From positions 109,441 to 173,440 of the forward strand of contig NZ_JARXXA010000009.1 in NCBI RefSeq assembly GCF_029892785.1: 64,000 nucleotides of DNA, given 5' to 3'. How positions within the stretch are numbered: the first letter of the stretch is position 1; every line of letters begins with the position of its first letter. The translations under genes were made by a program, and so were the position numbers. Under the pieces are notes generated by a model. The model was not told the DNA's origin. It ran no database searches and saw only the letters and a list, made by a program, of their open reading frames with translations. Shown piece after piece: positions 53,210 to 61,787 of the stretch. Origin of the DNA: Parabacteroides sp. PH5-46. GTDB lineage: Bacteria > Bacteroidota > Bacteroidia > Bacteroidales > Tannerellaceae.

Positions 53210-54112
53210 TTATAAATGGATATGCAATCCGATAGACACTGGGTGTACCTTAGGCCCCTTGCCGCTTTCAAACAATCCCATAGGTGAGTACTTCGCATAG
53301 ATGCCAATCCAGTCGTAGCCGGCCTGAAACAGGAAGTCCATGGTTACCGGGCGAATATTCATACCACCATCCATCTTATCTACCTGGCCTTTGCCTTTCT
53401 CATTTTTATAAGCCACCTTCGACGAAGAAATGGTCTTCACGACTCCTACAACACCTGCAGAAATAAAGAAATCTTCAGAGTGCCTCCTATTCTGCCATTC
53501 TATCAAGAGGGGAATCGTAAGACTCGTGATATTCAGACGACTGGAACGATAATTCATATCTTCAGGAACGGGCAACAGACCAGTAACTCCGTCTACTTCC
53601 TTAAAGTACACTTCCCCATCAAGCCTGTAACGGCTCCAGCGCATACCTACTCCGGTAACGACTGCAAAGTCAGACTTCTTTGAGAACGGAAAACTCGTTT
53701 CCAGAATATTCAGATTGTATTCCAGGGAGTTACCGCTGCGCAAAGAGACGCCGTTTATGTCGTTTATGTTAAAGCTCCCGTCAGCAAAGTTGGCAAAGCC
53801 CATACCAAAACCTGTCCAATGCGGATCGAAACTTTTGTGCCAGGAAGGAAGCGGTATGTTGATAGAGCGCTTACGGCGTTCGTAACTTTTGCCGTCTTTA
53901 TAATGCCCTTCAAACACCAGTTCGTCGTCTATTTCCTCATCGTCTTCCGTTAGTTCATAGACCCTTACCTTCATACGTTCTTCGCTCTCTTTCACCTCTA
54001 TACGTTTTCCGCCCAGTATTATTACGGTATCTGTAGACATCGGTTCAATCCCGGCAGACCAGGCTCCGAATGATATGCACAGAGCCATGATTAACAGTAA
54101 TTTTTTCATCAT
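53210..54112 (-). CDS. Outer membrane beta-barrel protein of the ECF operon
   Basis: 300 residues, signal peptide MKKLLLIMALCISFGAWSAG. A short acidic N-terminal region (residues about 30-75, ELTEDDEEIDDELVFEG) precedes a C-terminal barrel of alternating residues (HWTGFGMGFANF, FAVVTGVGMRWSRYRLDGEVYF, ITSLTIPLLIEWQN, DFFISAGVVGVV, IGIYAKYSPMGLF, PVSIGLHIHL). Last gene of the sigma, anti-sigma-like and small protein operon, probably cell-envelope related. Confidence 0.72.
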   Translation of the reverse strand: MMKKLLLIMALCISFGAWSAGIEPMSTDTVIILGGKRIEVKESEERMKVRVYELTEDDEEIDDELVFEGHYKDGKSYERRKRSINIPLPSWHKSFDPHWTGFGMGFANFADGSFNINDINGVSLRSGNSLEYNLNILETSFPFSKKSDFAVVTGVGMRWSRYRLDGEVYFKEVDGVTGLLPVPEDMNYRSSRLNITSLTIPLLIEWQNRRHSEDFFISAGVVGVVKTISSSKVAYKNEKGKGQVDKMDGGMNIRPVTMDFLFQAGYDWIGIYAKYSPMGLFESGKGPKVHPVSIGLHIHL

Positions 54113-54131
54113 TTTCTATCGTTTAGTTTAT

Positions 54132-54620
54132 TTATAAATCTTTCTTTGTAAAGAGAATCGTGATCAAGTCATCACTATCCAGCTCTCCTTCTATGTAGAC
54201 CAAAGTAATCACTCCTTTCTTGCTCAGTTTAAACAGGATAAAGCGATTCAGTTCTTCATTCATTCCCGGCAGCTGATAGTAGGCCGATATAATGCCGCCA
54301 TCATCGGTTACTTCCTTGATTTTCCGGGCGCCATGCTGATCTTCTTCCAGGCATTTGCGGGTAAAACGCAGGGCTTCCGCATCATCTTTTATCGTGATAC
54401 TCTTGTAGTGTGTCATACTGAATGTTTCCAGCATTTCGTTCGATAGCTCAACCATCGTTACATTCTTCTTCTTCCCGTATCGTTGGAACACCTCCTGTAT
54501 CTTCAGATCTTTCTGGGCTTCCATTGCTTTTGCTTTCGTTGGGAACAGAAAACAAACAACCAGCAAAAGTGCATAAGTGTAGTGTACGTATCTCATTTTC
54601 TTCAATTTATTCGTCATCAC
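54132..54620 (-). CDS. Small secreted protein of the ECF sigma operon
   Basis: 162 residues with a signal peptide (YTYALLLVVCFLFPTKAKA). The mature part is helix- and strand-rich and charged: KDLKIQEVFQRYGKKKNVTMVELSNEMLETF, then FILFKLSKKGVITLVYIEGELDSDDLITILF. I do not recognise the family confidently. The start could be 54620 (overlapping the preceding gene by 14 bp) or Met9 at 54596. Probably a regulatory or target member of the ECF operon. Confidence 0.6.
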   Translation of the reverse strand: MMTNKLKKMRYVHYTYALLLVVCFLFPTKAKAMEAQKDLKIQEVFQRYGKKKNVTMVELSNEMLETFSMTHYKSITIKDDAEALRFTRKCLEEDQHGARKIKEVTDDGGIISAYYQLPGMNEELNRFILFKLSKKGVITLVYIEGELDSDDLITILFTKKDL

Positions 54621-55095
54621 TGAAAATATCCTCCAGTTCTTTCAACTGGTTCTCTATCAATTTACGGTCTAAAGCATCCTCCTCCCTGTCGGGGAAGTAT
54701 TCACTGGCCGGAGCGGCTACTTCGCCCAAGGCTTCAAGAGCCAGTTCGCGCACCTTGTGAATATCCGTATAGCAGCGACCGTTTATCACCACATAATTCT
54801 CTGAGCAATAGCAAGGATCGGGAGTAAAGACAAACTGTCTGATACCCAATACAAGCAGGATAGTTGCAGCCATACCGGCCAGCCAATAGAAAGGCCTGTT
54901 GCTCTTCACAGTGTATTGCTTCTGCCGCAGCTCTTGTTTCTTCCTGATTTCCTCGTCAAAGTAGGCAAACATCGGCTTGTATATCATCAGCCGCTGAGGC
55001 ACCTTGTCTGAGGCAAAGAAAGTTCGCAGATAGCGCTCTCCCTCCATGGAGGTTTCCCCCTCAAAATATTTATTTAACAAGTCATCAATATTCAT
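54607..55095 (-). CDS. Putative anti-sigma-like membrane protein
   Basis: 162 residues. The N-terminal MNIDDLLNKYFEGETSMEGERYLRTFF resembles the zinc-finger-free anti-sigma cytoplasmic motif of Bacteroidales. One membrane helix lies at about 70-90 (YWLAGMAATILLVLGIRQFVF). The C-terminal part has CYCSENYVVINGRCYTDIHKVRELALEALG and an acidic tail. The start overlaps the sigma gene's end by 11 bp, so translation is coupled. The role as a sigma antagonist is inferred from position and topology. Confidence 0.65.
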   Translation of the reverse strand: MNIDDLLNKYFEGETSMEGERYLRTFFASDKVPQRLMIYKPMFAYFDEEIRKKQELRQKQYTVKSNRPFYWLAGMAATILLVLGIRQFVFTPDPCYCSENYVVINGRCYTDIHKVRELALEALGEVAAPASEYFPDREEDALDRKLIENQLKELEDIFSDDE

Positions 55096-55597
55096 ATCCC
55101 GACTGATTTAATGCTAAAAACTGTTCTCTTACTTTTTTCCTTGCTCTTGAAAGATTTACCCTTACTGCTTCTACCTGACTTCCGGTTATTTCGGCAATTT
55201 CGGACAACTCGTATCCCTCTATGTCTTTCATCCTGATAATCGTTTGTTGCAAAGTGGGTAAATGCTCTATCAGATGCCGGATGCATGCTATGGCATCCTG
55301 TTGTTCCAGTAACTCTGCGGGGTTCTTCATTCCGGAATCATAGGTGTAGAGGTTCGACTCTTCTACCATACTTTTCCGTGTCCTCAGTTTATCCAGTGCC
55401 AGATTCTTCGTTACCATAACCGCTAAGGCCTCTACGTTCTGGTATTCATCCAGCTTGTCACGGATATGCCAGAGCTTCAGAAATGCTTCCTGTACAACAT
55501 CCTCGGAATCAATCTCCTCCTCCAGCAATTTCCGCGAGATATTCAATAATTTCCCTCTAAGCGGAAGAACTGTTATTTTAAACCCTTCAAGTTCCAT
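55085..55597 (-). CDS. ECF-family RNA polymerase sigma factor
   Basis: 170 residues from ATG 55597; the longer frame up to 55642 contains an unlikely hydrophobic leader. Region 2 (EDVVQEAFLKLWHIRDKLDEY, VTKNLALDKLRTRK) and region 4 (LPTLQQTIIRMKDIEGYELSEIAEITGSQVEAVRVNLSRARKKVREQF) are clear. It directs transcription of an envelope-related regulon. Followed by the anti-sigma-like gene, a small secreted protein and an OM barrel. Divergent from a two-component system across array E. A -7-like box (TTCCTTTG, minus) is at 55615-55622. Confidence 0.92.
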   Translation of the reverse strand: MELEGFKITVLPLRGKLLNISRKLLEEEIDSEDVVQEAFLKLWHIRDKLDEYQNVEALAVMVTKNLALDKLRTRKSMVEESNLYTYDSGMKNPAELLEQQDAIACIRHLIEHLPTLQQTIIRMKDIEGYELSEIAEITGSQVEAVRVNLSRARKKVREQFLALNQSGYEY

Positions 55598-55716
55598 CTT
55601 TACTATTAAGACGACAAAGGAAATAAAACATAACATCCCCACTATATTTTTTTTCTGCCTAAATTAACTTTTTCCAAAAGCTGGTTTATTCCCTGAAAAT
55701 GCCCGTTATAATTGTT

Positions 55717-55804
55717 TGCCCACATATATCAACAATCCTGCCGATAATTATCGGCAATATTGTTGATAGTTATCGGCAGGCTTGCCGACAATTGTCGGCA
55801 ACAA
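55717..55804. repeat. 22-bp-period palindromic array, locus E (four units)
   Basis: Units start at 55717, 55739, 55761 and 55783. First arms are TGCCCAC, TGCCGAT, TGTTGAT and TGCCGAC; inner spacers ATAT, AATT, AGTT and AATT; second arms ATCAACA, ATCGGCA, ATCGGCA and GTCGGCA; outer spacers ATCC, ATAT, GGCT and ACAA. Unit 4 reads TTGCCGA, six bases, TCGGCAA. Both the units and the left flank (GAAAA..., TTGTTTGCC) match locus C. Located between the divergent ECF sigma and response regulator genes, 65 bp before the latter's -7 box. Confidence 0.85.
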
Positions 55805-55868
55805 AAAACAACCGTCTGATTTCGAGATAAAACTCCGGAAATTCCAGAATTTTGCCAGAATATTTTAG

Positions 55869-55876
55869 TAGGTTTG
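55869..55876 (+). promoter_or_regulatory. -7 box of the response regulator operon
   Basis: TAGGTTTG matches TAnnTTTG, 18 bp before ATG 55895. The same sequence and spacing precede the AddB-like gene at 43419. Confidence 0.6.
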
Positions 55877-55894
55877 CCGCTAAAGGTTTTTTGC

Positions 55895-56575
55895 ATGAAG
55901 ATTTTAATAGTGGAAGACGATCGTTCTTTGCGTGAGATCATGATTCGCTCTCTGGAAAAGGAACGTTATGTGGTAGAAAGTGCGGCAGATTATCAGGAGG
56001 CATCATTAAAGCTTAATGACTACGACTACGATTGCGTGGTATTAGACGTGATGTTGCCCGGAGGAAGTGGTCTGACGTTACTGGAAGAACTGAAGAAGAT
56101 GCACAAAAAAGAGTCTGTCATTATTGTATCGGCCAAAGATTCTATAGAGGATAAAGTGACCGGTTTAGATCTGGGAGCCGACGATTACCTGACAAAGCCT
56201 TTCCACCTGGCAGAGCTGAATGCCCGGATAAAAAGTATCATCCGGCGAAACCAGCAGGATGGCGAGATCAATATTGAGTTGGCAAACATTACGGTGTATC
56301 CGGATCGCCATGCAGTATATATAAACAATGAAGAGTTGATACTGAACCGTAAAGAGTTTGACCTGCTTTACTATTTCGTCACCAATCCGAACCGACTGAT
56401 CAGCAAAAGCGCCTTAGCTGAGTCGGTATGGGGAGATTACATAGATCAGACTGACAGTTTTGATTTTATTTACAGCCAGGTGAAAAACCTGCGGAAAAAG
56501 CTCAAAACAGCCGGAGCTACTCCCGAGATCAAGGCTGTATACGGATTTGGTTATAAAATGACAGACGAAGAATGA
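55895..56575 (+). CDS. OmpR-family response regulator
   Basis: 226 residues from ATG 55895. Receiver domain with D51 (DYDCVVLDVMLPGGSG) and the LTKPFHL Lys motif, then a winged-helix DNA-binding domain (LNRKEFDLLYYFVTNPNRLISKSALAESVWG, DFIYSQVKNLRKKL). The histidine kinase starts 4 bp before its stop. Together they probably control the downstream PepSY-like genes. Confidence 0.93.
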   Translation: MKILIVEDDRSLREIMIRSLEKERYVVESAADYQEASLKLNDYDYDCVVLDVMLPGGSGLTLLEELKKMHKKESVIIVSAKDSIEDKVTGLDLGADDYLTKPFHLAELNARIKSIIRRNQQDGEINIELANITVYPDRHAVYINNEELILNRKEFDLLYYFVTNPNRLISKSALAESVWGDYIDQTDSFDFIYSQVKNLRKKLKTAGATPEIKAVYGFGYKMTDEE

Positions 56576-57840
56576 AGCTAATACAATACACCTTTCGCAA
56601 GCTGGCATTTCCATTACTTATTGTTATGGCAGTCTGGGCTACAGCATTTTATTTCTTAATCCTTTACGAGATAGATGACGAAACGAACGACAGCCTGCAA
56701 AACTATAAGGAAATTATTATCAAACAATTTCTATCCGACAGTACCGCTCTTGCCAACCATCCGGATATCATGACCCGCTATCAGATCAGGGAAATACCGG
56801 CTAAAGACGCAAACCTGTCTGAGGATGTGTTTTACGACTCAACAAAATATATAGAAATAGAAATGGAGTTTGAGCCCATACGTGTATTACGCTCAAACTT
56901 CATGGATGCAAACGGGAAATACTATGAGTTAGTCATTGAAACATCTACGCTGGAAAAGGAAGATTTGATAGAGACAATCCTATTCAGTATCATCATCTTA
57001 TATCTGGTGTTACTGGTTTGCATCCTGTTAGTTAACCGGTATGTATTTAAAAAGAGTTTCCGTCCTTTATATACGATTCTGGACTGGCTCAAAAAGTTCC
57101 GCCCCGACAAGCCTATCGAGCCGCTAAACAATGATACGCCTATTGAAGAGTTCGCAATCCTGAACGAAGGAATAACAGATGCCAGCAAACGAAGCAGTGC
57201 ATTATACGAACAGCAAAAGCAGTTTGTAGAGAACGCCTCACACGAGATGCAGACACCACTTGCCGTATGCCTGAACAAACTGGAACTACTGAGCGAAAAT
57301 CCTGATTGCACCCAGGAGCAATTGACAGAGATAGCCGACATACACCAAACACTGGGCGGGATTGTAAAAATGAATAAATCCCTACTACTACTATCCCGCA
57401 TTGAAAACAAGCAGTTTGCAGATACGGAGACTGTATCAATCAACGCTATTACGAAAAAGATCATTCAGGACTTTTCCGACATATACGAAGAAAAACAAAT
57501 AAAGATATCGGTGTCGGAAAATGCATCACTCAAGTATATCATGAATGAATCGCTGGCTACAATTCTCATTAAAAATATAGTGAAGAATGCATTCGTTCAT
57601 AACATAGCGGATGGCGAAATAAACATCACGATATCAGAGAATACATTCAGCATTGAAAACACCGGCAACTGCCCGGAACTGAACAAAGAAAAGTTATTTC
57701 GCCGCTTCGCCAAACAAACAGACAATAATAAGTCTACCGGACTTGGACTGGCCATTGTTCAATCAATTATTCTTACCTATAAAATCAGTATTACTTATCA
57801 CTATACAGGCAAACACCAATTTGTTTTAACATTCCGCTAG
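56572..57840 (+). CDS. Membrane sensor histidine kinase
   Basis: 422 residues. TM1 (LAFPLLIVMAVWATAFYFLIL, about 10-31) and TM2 (IILYLVLLVCILLVNRYVF, about 141-159) flank a periplasmic sensor of about 110 residues. HAMP-like linker, then dimerisation box with H224 (QFVENASHEMQTPLAVCLNKL), and the ATPase domain (LIKNIVKNAFVHN, then STGLGLAIVQSI). The C-terminus is complete. Overlap ATGA with the regulator. Confidence 0.93.
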   Translation: MKLIQYTFRKLAFPLLIVMAVWATAFYFLILYEIDDETNDSLQNYKEIIIKQFLSDSTALANHPDIMTRYQIREIPAKDANLSEDVFYDSTKYIEIEMEFEPIRVLRSNFMDANGKYYELVIETSTLEKEDLIETILFSIIILYLVLLVCILLVNRYVFKKSFRPLYTILDWLKKFRPDKPIEPLNNDTPIEEFAILNEGITDASKRSSALYEQQKQFVENASHEMQTPLAVCLNKLELLSENPDCTQEQLTEIADIHQTLGGIVKMNKSLLLLSRIENKQFADTETVSINAITKKIIQDFSDIYEEKQIKISVSENASLKYIMNESLATILIKNIVKNAFVHNIADGEINITISENTFSIENTGNCPELNKEKLFRRFAKQTDNNKSTGLGLAIVQSIILTYKISITYHYTGKHQFVLTFR

Positions 57841-57906
57841 CCTTTATTCCAGATTCTTTCCCAAAAGCCTCTTTTTCTTTGCAGTATAATTTAAAGGCAA
57901 AGCAAT

Positions 57907-58353
57907 ATGAAAAAGATTGGTTTATTTCTTGTCTGTCTGCTTATCATAACAACGATACAAGCCGGAAACAGAGGCAAAACAATAACGAATGACACATCTG
58001 TACTTCCTGCTGCCAGCCGGGATTTTATAGCCAAACATTTTAGCGGAATAAGGATCTCTCACATCTCTATCGAGAAAAACATGATGGGTATAAAAGGGTA
58101 CGACGTAATCCTTACAAATGGAGTAGATGTGGAATTTGACAAAGCCGGAGAATGGACAGAGGTAGACGCCAACAAGGCTGTTGTACCAAGCAGTATCATT
58201 CCGCAACCCATCCTGACCTATGTACAAACAAAATTCAAAGAAGCTCATATCATTAAAATAGACAAAGACTGGAACGATTATGAAGTGGATTTGAGTAACG
58301 GACTGGAACTTACCTTCAATCACAAAGGAAACTTATTAGACATTGACGATTAA
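57907..58353 (+). CDS. PepSY-like secreted protein
   Basis: 148 residues with a signal peptide (LFLVCLLIITTIQAG). Two half repeats of the PepSY-like (DUF2874) fold: VLPAASRDFIAKHFSGIRISHISIEKN ... VDVEFDKAGEWTEVD and IPQPILTYVQTKFKEAHIIKIDKDWNDYEVDLSNGLELTFNHKG. These proteins are often encoded beside two-component systems and are probably periplasmic. Their exact function is unknown. 66 bp after the kinase. Confidence 0.85.
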   Translation: MKKIGLFLVCLLIITTIQAGNRGKTITNDTSVLPAASRDFIAKHFSGIRISHISIEKNMMGIKGYDVILTNGVDVEFDKAGEWTEVDANKAVVPSSIIPQPILTYVQTKFKEAHIIKIDKDWNDYEVDLSNGLELTFNHKGNLLDIDD

Positions 58354-58380
58354 CATATTAACAAATAAAAGACTATAGTT

Positions 58381-59214
58381 ATGAAGACAAAAACATTTTT
58401 ATTGAGCGCTTTATTGGTGTGTAACACCTTGGCTTTTACATCATGTAATGATGACGACAATTACACACCGGAAGATGTAGTAGTAAATGCTTTCAAAAGC
58501 AAATACCCACAAGCTACAAAGGTAGAATGGGAAACAAAAGCCGGCTACAAAGTGGCTGATTTCCACTTCAACAAAAACGAACTTGAAGCATGGTTTGAAC
58601 CCACCGGAGAATGGGTGATGACAGAAACCGACATTACGTACAACGAACTACCTCAGGCTGTACAAAACAGCTTTAAGGCAAGCAGCTATGCCGATTGGAA
58701 AGTAGACGATGTAGACAAACTGGAACGTCACAATACGGAAACAGTCTATATCATAGAAGTAGAACAAGGCAAACAGGAAGTGGATCTATACTACACAGAA
58801 GATGGTAGTCTTATCAAAGAGATAAACGATAATGGAGCCAATACCCATGAGCCATTGGTGGTGCCTAATTCAGTGATCGAAGAAATTAAAGAGAGGTATC
58901 CAAACGCCCAATTCCTTGAATTTGAAAGAGAAGGATCATATATTGAAATAGATATCCGTCATAACAATATCCAGAAAGACGTATTGTATAACAGCAGTTA
59001 CGAGTGGGTAAGCACAACATGGGAAATCCGCCTCAACGATGTACCTCAAGTAGTATTAAGCGCTCTTAAAGCCAGCGAATATAGCAGCTACAAAGTTGAT
59101 GATGTAGACTTCATGGAGAAGCCCGACGGAGCATATTACATCTTTGAACTGGAATCAGGGAATAAAGAGGTATATCTCACCATTAAGTCAGACGGTACAA
59201 TCATCAACAAATAA
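58381..59214 (+). CDS. PepSY-like lipoprotein with duplicated domain
   Basis: 277 residues; lipobox FTSC follows a signal peptide, then an acidic NDDDNYTPEDV. Two PepSY-like domains: VVNAFKSKYPQATKVEWETKAGYKVADFHFN...EAWFEPTGEWVMTETDITYNELPQAVQNSF and VIEEIKERYPNAQFLEFEREGSYIEIDIRHN...SYEWVSTTWEIRLNDVPQVVLSAL; each is followed by a S(S/Y)...DW/YKVDDVD segment. This is a clear internal tandem duplication. Likely a target of the two-component system upstream. Confidence 0.88.
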   Translation: MKTKTFLLSALLVCNTLAFTSCNDDDNYTPEDVVVNAFKSKYPQATKVEWETKAGYKVADFHFNKNELEAWFEPTGEWVMTETDITYNELPQAVQNSFKASSYADWKVDDVDKLERHNTETVYIIEVEQGKQEVDLYYTEDGSLIKEINDNGANTHEPLVVPNSVIEEIKERYPNAQFLEFEREGSYIEIDIRHNNIQKDVLYNSSYEWVSTTWEIRLNDVPQVVLSALKASEYSSYKVDDVDFMEKPDGAYYIFELESGNKEVYLTIKSDGTIINK

Positions 59215-59222
59215 GAAATATT

Positions 59223-59855
59223 TCATTTAAACTGAAACTTCTCCCAAGTGTAGATTTTCGGTTCATCTTTAAGGAAAGGTAATACCTTTCCTTTTTCTTG
59301 TTTGCTTAAATACAGGGGAGTAGTATAGGTAGCGGTCAATGTCTGATTGTCCGGATTCAATTCATAACGGATCAAATCCATATCCAAAAGGGCTATCGCA
59401 TCTTTATAGGCATCACTGTTTTTATCAGCATCTTCTTTTAAAAACCAATCAGCAGCAACCGGACTAATCAGGTCTGACACCTCTAATGGCGCCCATTCCG
59501 TTGTAAAAAACTGCAGACGGCTATCTGCTACCGGAGCCTCGACAGTGATCGACATACAAATAATGTGGGTATTATTTACCAGCGGCAGCATTTTCAGCTC
59601 AACCTGGCTTCTTTCCGTTGTTTGCAGCAGTAGGTAGTCAGCCGTCAGTTGTTTTAGATGGGAATAGCCGTCCATCGTATTCTTCAAGCGAGCCTCTTTT
59701 CCCGACTCGTACAAATCCACCAAATCCTTTCTCCAAGCTGATTCCAACTGAGGTATATACACATCAGGCATCGCTATAAATACACTTTTCATATCCTGCG
59801 CCCACATACCTACAACACAAAAACAAAAGACTAATACAGAAATATATCGCTTCAT
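59223..59855 (-). CDS. DUF3256 family secreted protein
   Basis: 210 residues with a signal peptide (ISVLVFCFCVVGMWAQ). The core DMKSVFIAMPDVYIPQLESAWRKDLVDLYESG and C-terminal LDMDLIRYELNPDNQTLTATYTTPLYL match DUF3256, a Bacteroidales family of unknown function as I recall. Last gene of the truA-EamA-DUF3256 operon, 8 bp after the transporter; convergent with the PepSY lipoprotein (8 bp between stops). Confidence 0.8.
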   Translation of the reverse strand: MKRYISVLVFCFCVVGMWAQDMKSVFIAMPDVYIPQLESAWRKDLVDLYESGKEARLKNTMDGYSHLKQLTADYLLLQTTERSQVELKMLPLVNNTHIICMSITVEAPVADSRLQFFTTEWAPLEVSDLISPVAADWFLKEDADKNSDAYKDAIALLDMDLIRYELNPDNQTLTATYTTPLYLSKQEKGKVLPFLKDEPKIYTWEKFQFK

Positions 59856-59863
59856 ATTATACG

Positions 59864-60760
59864 TTATTTTGTTCCCAAATATAAGAATATCATTCCAATC
59901 AGCACTAATAATAGATCCAGAGCTTTGCTCTTTAGATTTTTTTCATGGAAGAAGAGGGCACCGGCAGCGAAGGTCACCAATACGTTGCTACGGCGGATCA
60001 TGGCTACAATGGAGATCATAGAGTCGGGGAAGCTGAGGGCATAAAAGTAAATCCAGTCAGCCAGCACCAGAAAGACAGAGATAAAAACAATACTCCAGCG
60101 CCACTTGAAAGGAGTGCTTTTCTTCCTTCTTGGATACCAAAGGAACAGCAGAATAAACACCATGATAAAGCACTGATACACATTGAACCACACTTGCACA
60201 GTCATCACATCCAGCGAACGCATCAGGTGTTTGTCGTACAGTCCGCTTAAGGCTCCCAGCATGGCAGAGAGTATCATAAAGAAAATCCATTTATTGTGGG
60301 AGAAGTTTATCCCTTCTTTCTTTCCCGACAAGGAAAGGAGGAAAAAAGAAATGATAGACAAAATCACACCAATCCACTGATAGAGATTTAAACGCTCGCC
60401 AAAGATAAGAAGTGCGCCAAGCAGTGTCATTACCGGCTGGGTGGCTTTGATTGGCCCGGTTATAGTTAGCGGAAGATTCTTGATCGCAAAATAACCGAAC
60501 AACCAGGAAGACAGAACAATCACGGCTTTTATAAATACGGCGATATGCTGTTCCAGCGGTGCATGCGGCACATACAGCATACTTCCGTCGAGCAAATTCG
60601 TTCCATATGAAAGGATGATAACGGGAACAAATATCAGGCTGCTTATCAATGTATTCAGAAACAACACCGGGATCACAGCATTCCCGTTCAACGACATTTT
60701 CTTGTTTATATCATAGCATCCCAACAGGAAGGCCGACATAAACGCCAGGGCTACCCACAT
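59864..60760 (-). CDS. EamA/DMT-family membrane transporter
   Basis: 298 residues with about ten hydrophobic helices in two repeats (AFMSAFLLGCYDINKKMSLNG; ITGPIKATQPVMTLLGALLIFGE; ILSAMLGALSGLYDKHLMRSLD; AMIRRSNVLVTFAAGALFFHE). It belongs to the drug/metabolite transporter superfamily; the substrate is unknown. Between truA and DUF3256 with 3- and 8-bp gaps. Confidence 0.88.
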   Translation of the reverse strand: MWVALAFMSAFLLGCYDINKKMSLNGNAVIPVLFLNTLISSLIFVPVIILSYGTNLLDGSMLYVPHAPLEQHIAVFIKAVIVLSSWLFGYFAIKNLPLTITGPIKATQPVMTLLGALLIFGERLNLYQWIGVILSIISFFLLSLSGKKEGINFSHNKWIFFMILSAMLGALSGLYDKHLMRSLDVMTVQVWFNVYQCFIMVFILLFLWYPRRKKSTPFKWRWSIVFISVFLVLADWIYFYALSFPDSMISIVAMIRRSNVLVTFAAGALFFHEKNLKSKALDLLLVLIGMIFLYLGTK

Positions 60761-60763
60761 ATT

Positions 60764-61525
60764 TTACTTATTATTAACCTTAAACAATGCTTCGGGATAT
60801 TGAACATCCGCCAGGAACAAGGCATGCCCCGGTACGGAAGTTCCCGCCCGGCACCTGTCTTTTGCCTCTATTACCTCTTTAAACTCTTGTATAGATAGCT
60901 TACCGCGTCCTACTTCTATCAATGTACCTACGATGGCACGAACCATATTGCGCAGAAAGCGGTCGGCCGTAATCGTAAACTTCCAGTTCTCCCCTTCCCG
61001 CTCCCATCCGGCGTATGTAACACGGCAGTTGTTTGTTTTCACATCGGTATGCAATTTACTGAAACTGGTAAAGTCTACCGTATCATACAACACCCGGCAA
61101 GCCTCGTTCATCGCATCAAAATCAAGGGAGCCGTGCATTTTATAAACAAACTCATACATAAAAGGGTCTTTCCGGGTCGTAATATAATAATGATAGGTAC
61201 GGGATACGGCATCAAAGCGGGCATGCGCATCCTCCTTCACTGGAACGACCTTATACACGGCAATATCTTTAGGAAGCAGACGGTTGAGCTTCTCTTTCAA
61301 AAAGGGCAAATCATCAATAGACTCCGGAAAGTCAAAATGGGCAACCATCAGGCGGGCATGTACTCCCGCATCCGTTCGCCCGGCTCCTACTACCGGAACA
61401 GGACAACGAAACAAAGTAGCCAAGGCCTCTTCAAGCGTCTGCTGCACCGTTACTCCATTGGGCTGCACTTGCCAGCCGCAATAGTTCTTTCCGTTATATC
61501 CCAAATAGATAAAATAGCGATTCAA
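60764..61525 (-). CDS. truA: tRNA pseudouridine(38-40) synthase
   Basis: 253 residues, typical length. Catalytic Asp motif [21 protein letters not shown], and [24 protein letters not shown] are present. It modifies U38-40 in tRNA anticodon arms. First gene of a three-gene operon. A minus-strand -7 box (TACCTTTG) is at 61556-61563. Confidence 0.96.
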   Translation of the reverse strand: MNRYFIYLGYNGKNYCGWQVQPNGVTVQQTLEEALATLFRCPVPVVGAGRTDAGVHARLMVAHFDFPESIDDLPFLKEKLNRLLPKDIAVYKVVPVKEDAHARFDAVSRTYHYYITTRKDPFMYEFVYKMHGSLDFDAMNEACRVLYDTVDFTSFSKLHTDVKTNNCRVTYAGWEREGENWKFTITADRFLRNMVRAIVGTLIEVGRGKLSIQEFKEVIEAKDRCRAGTSVPGHALFLADVQYPEALFKVNNK

Positions 61526-61555
61526 TGCCCTGTATTATTGTTATATTTTCGTCGG

Positions 61556-61563
61556 CAAAGGTA
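61556..61563 (-). promoter_or_regulatory. -7 box of the truA operon
   Basis: Minus-strand TACCTTTG matches TAnnTTTG, 30 bp before ATG 61525. Confidence 0.5.
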
Positions 61564-61696
61564 ACAGAAAAAAGCGATGGGAACAATTCCTCGCTTAGAA
61601 GAACCGTCAGGTTAAAGCATTCGTTTTTTTGATATATGACAAATAATAAATTAAAAATTGCATTTTTAAAAATGGCTCTGATATTAACTTTGCCAC

Positions 61697-61787
61697 CTAT
61701 AGTATGTTACATATAGGCAGCAAAATGCCTATAGTAGGTTTTGGTTAAGTAGAAAAATAGCTGCCTGTGACAGGTGGCTATTTTTGT
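61697..61787 (+). ncRNA. Candidate small RNA upstream of the peptidase gene
   Basis: A -7 box (TAACTTTG, 61685-61692) is followed by a segment with a 9-bp direct repeat CCTATAGTA (61696-61704 and 61728-61736). TATAGGCA (61712-61719) pairs with TGCCTATA (61726-61733), or its first six bases with the first CCTATA, so two folds exclude each other. A strong terminator ends it: AAAAATAGC with GCTATTTTT and CCTG with CAGG (61753-61785). A separate promoter for the peptidase gene lies just after. It could be a free small RNA or a leader attenuator. Confidence 0.4.

Noticed and set aside
53024..53215. Small plus-strand reading frame of 63 codons
   Set aside because: It runs through a strong terminator stem and has no recognisable start signal.
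13490..55804. CRISPR arrays
   Set aside because: Repeats are contiguous 22-bp palindromic units with 4-bp spacers; there are no 25-40-bp unique spacers and no cas genes.
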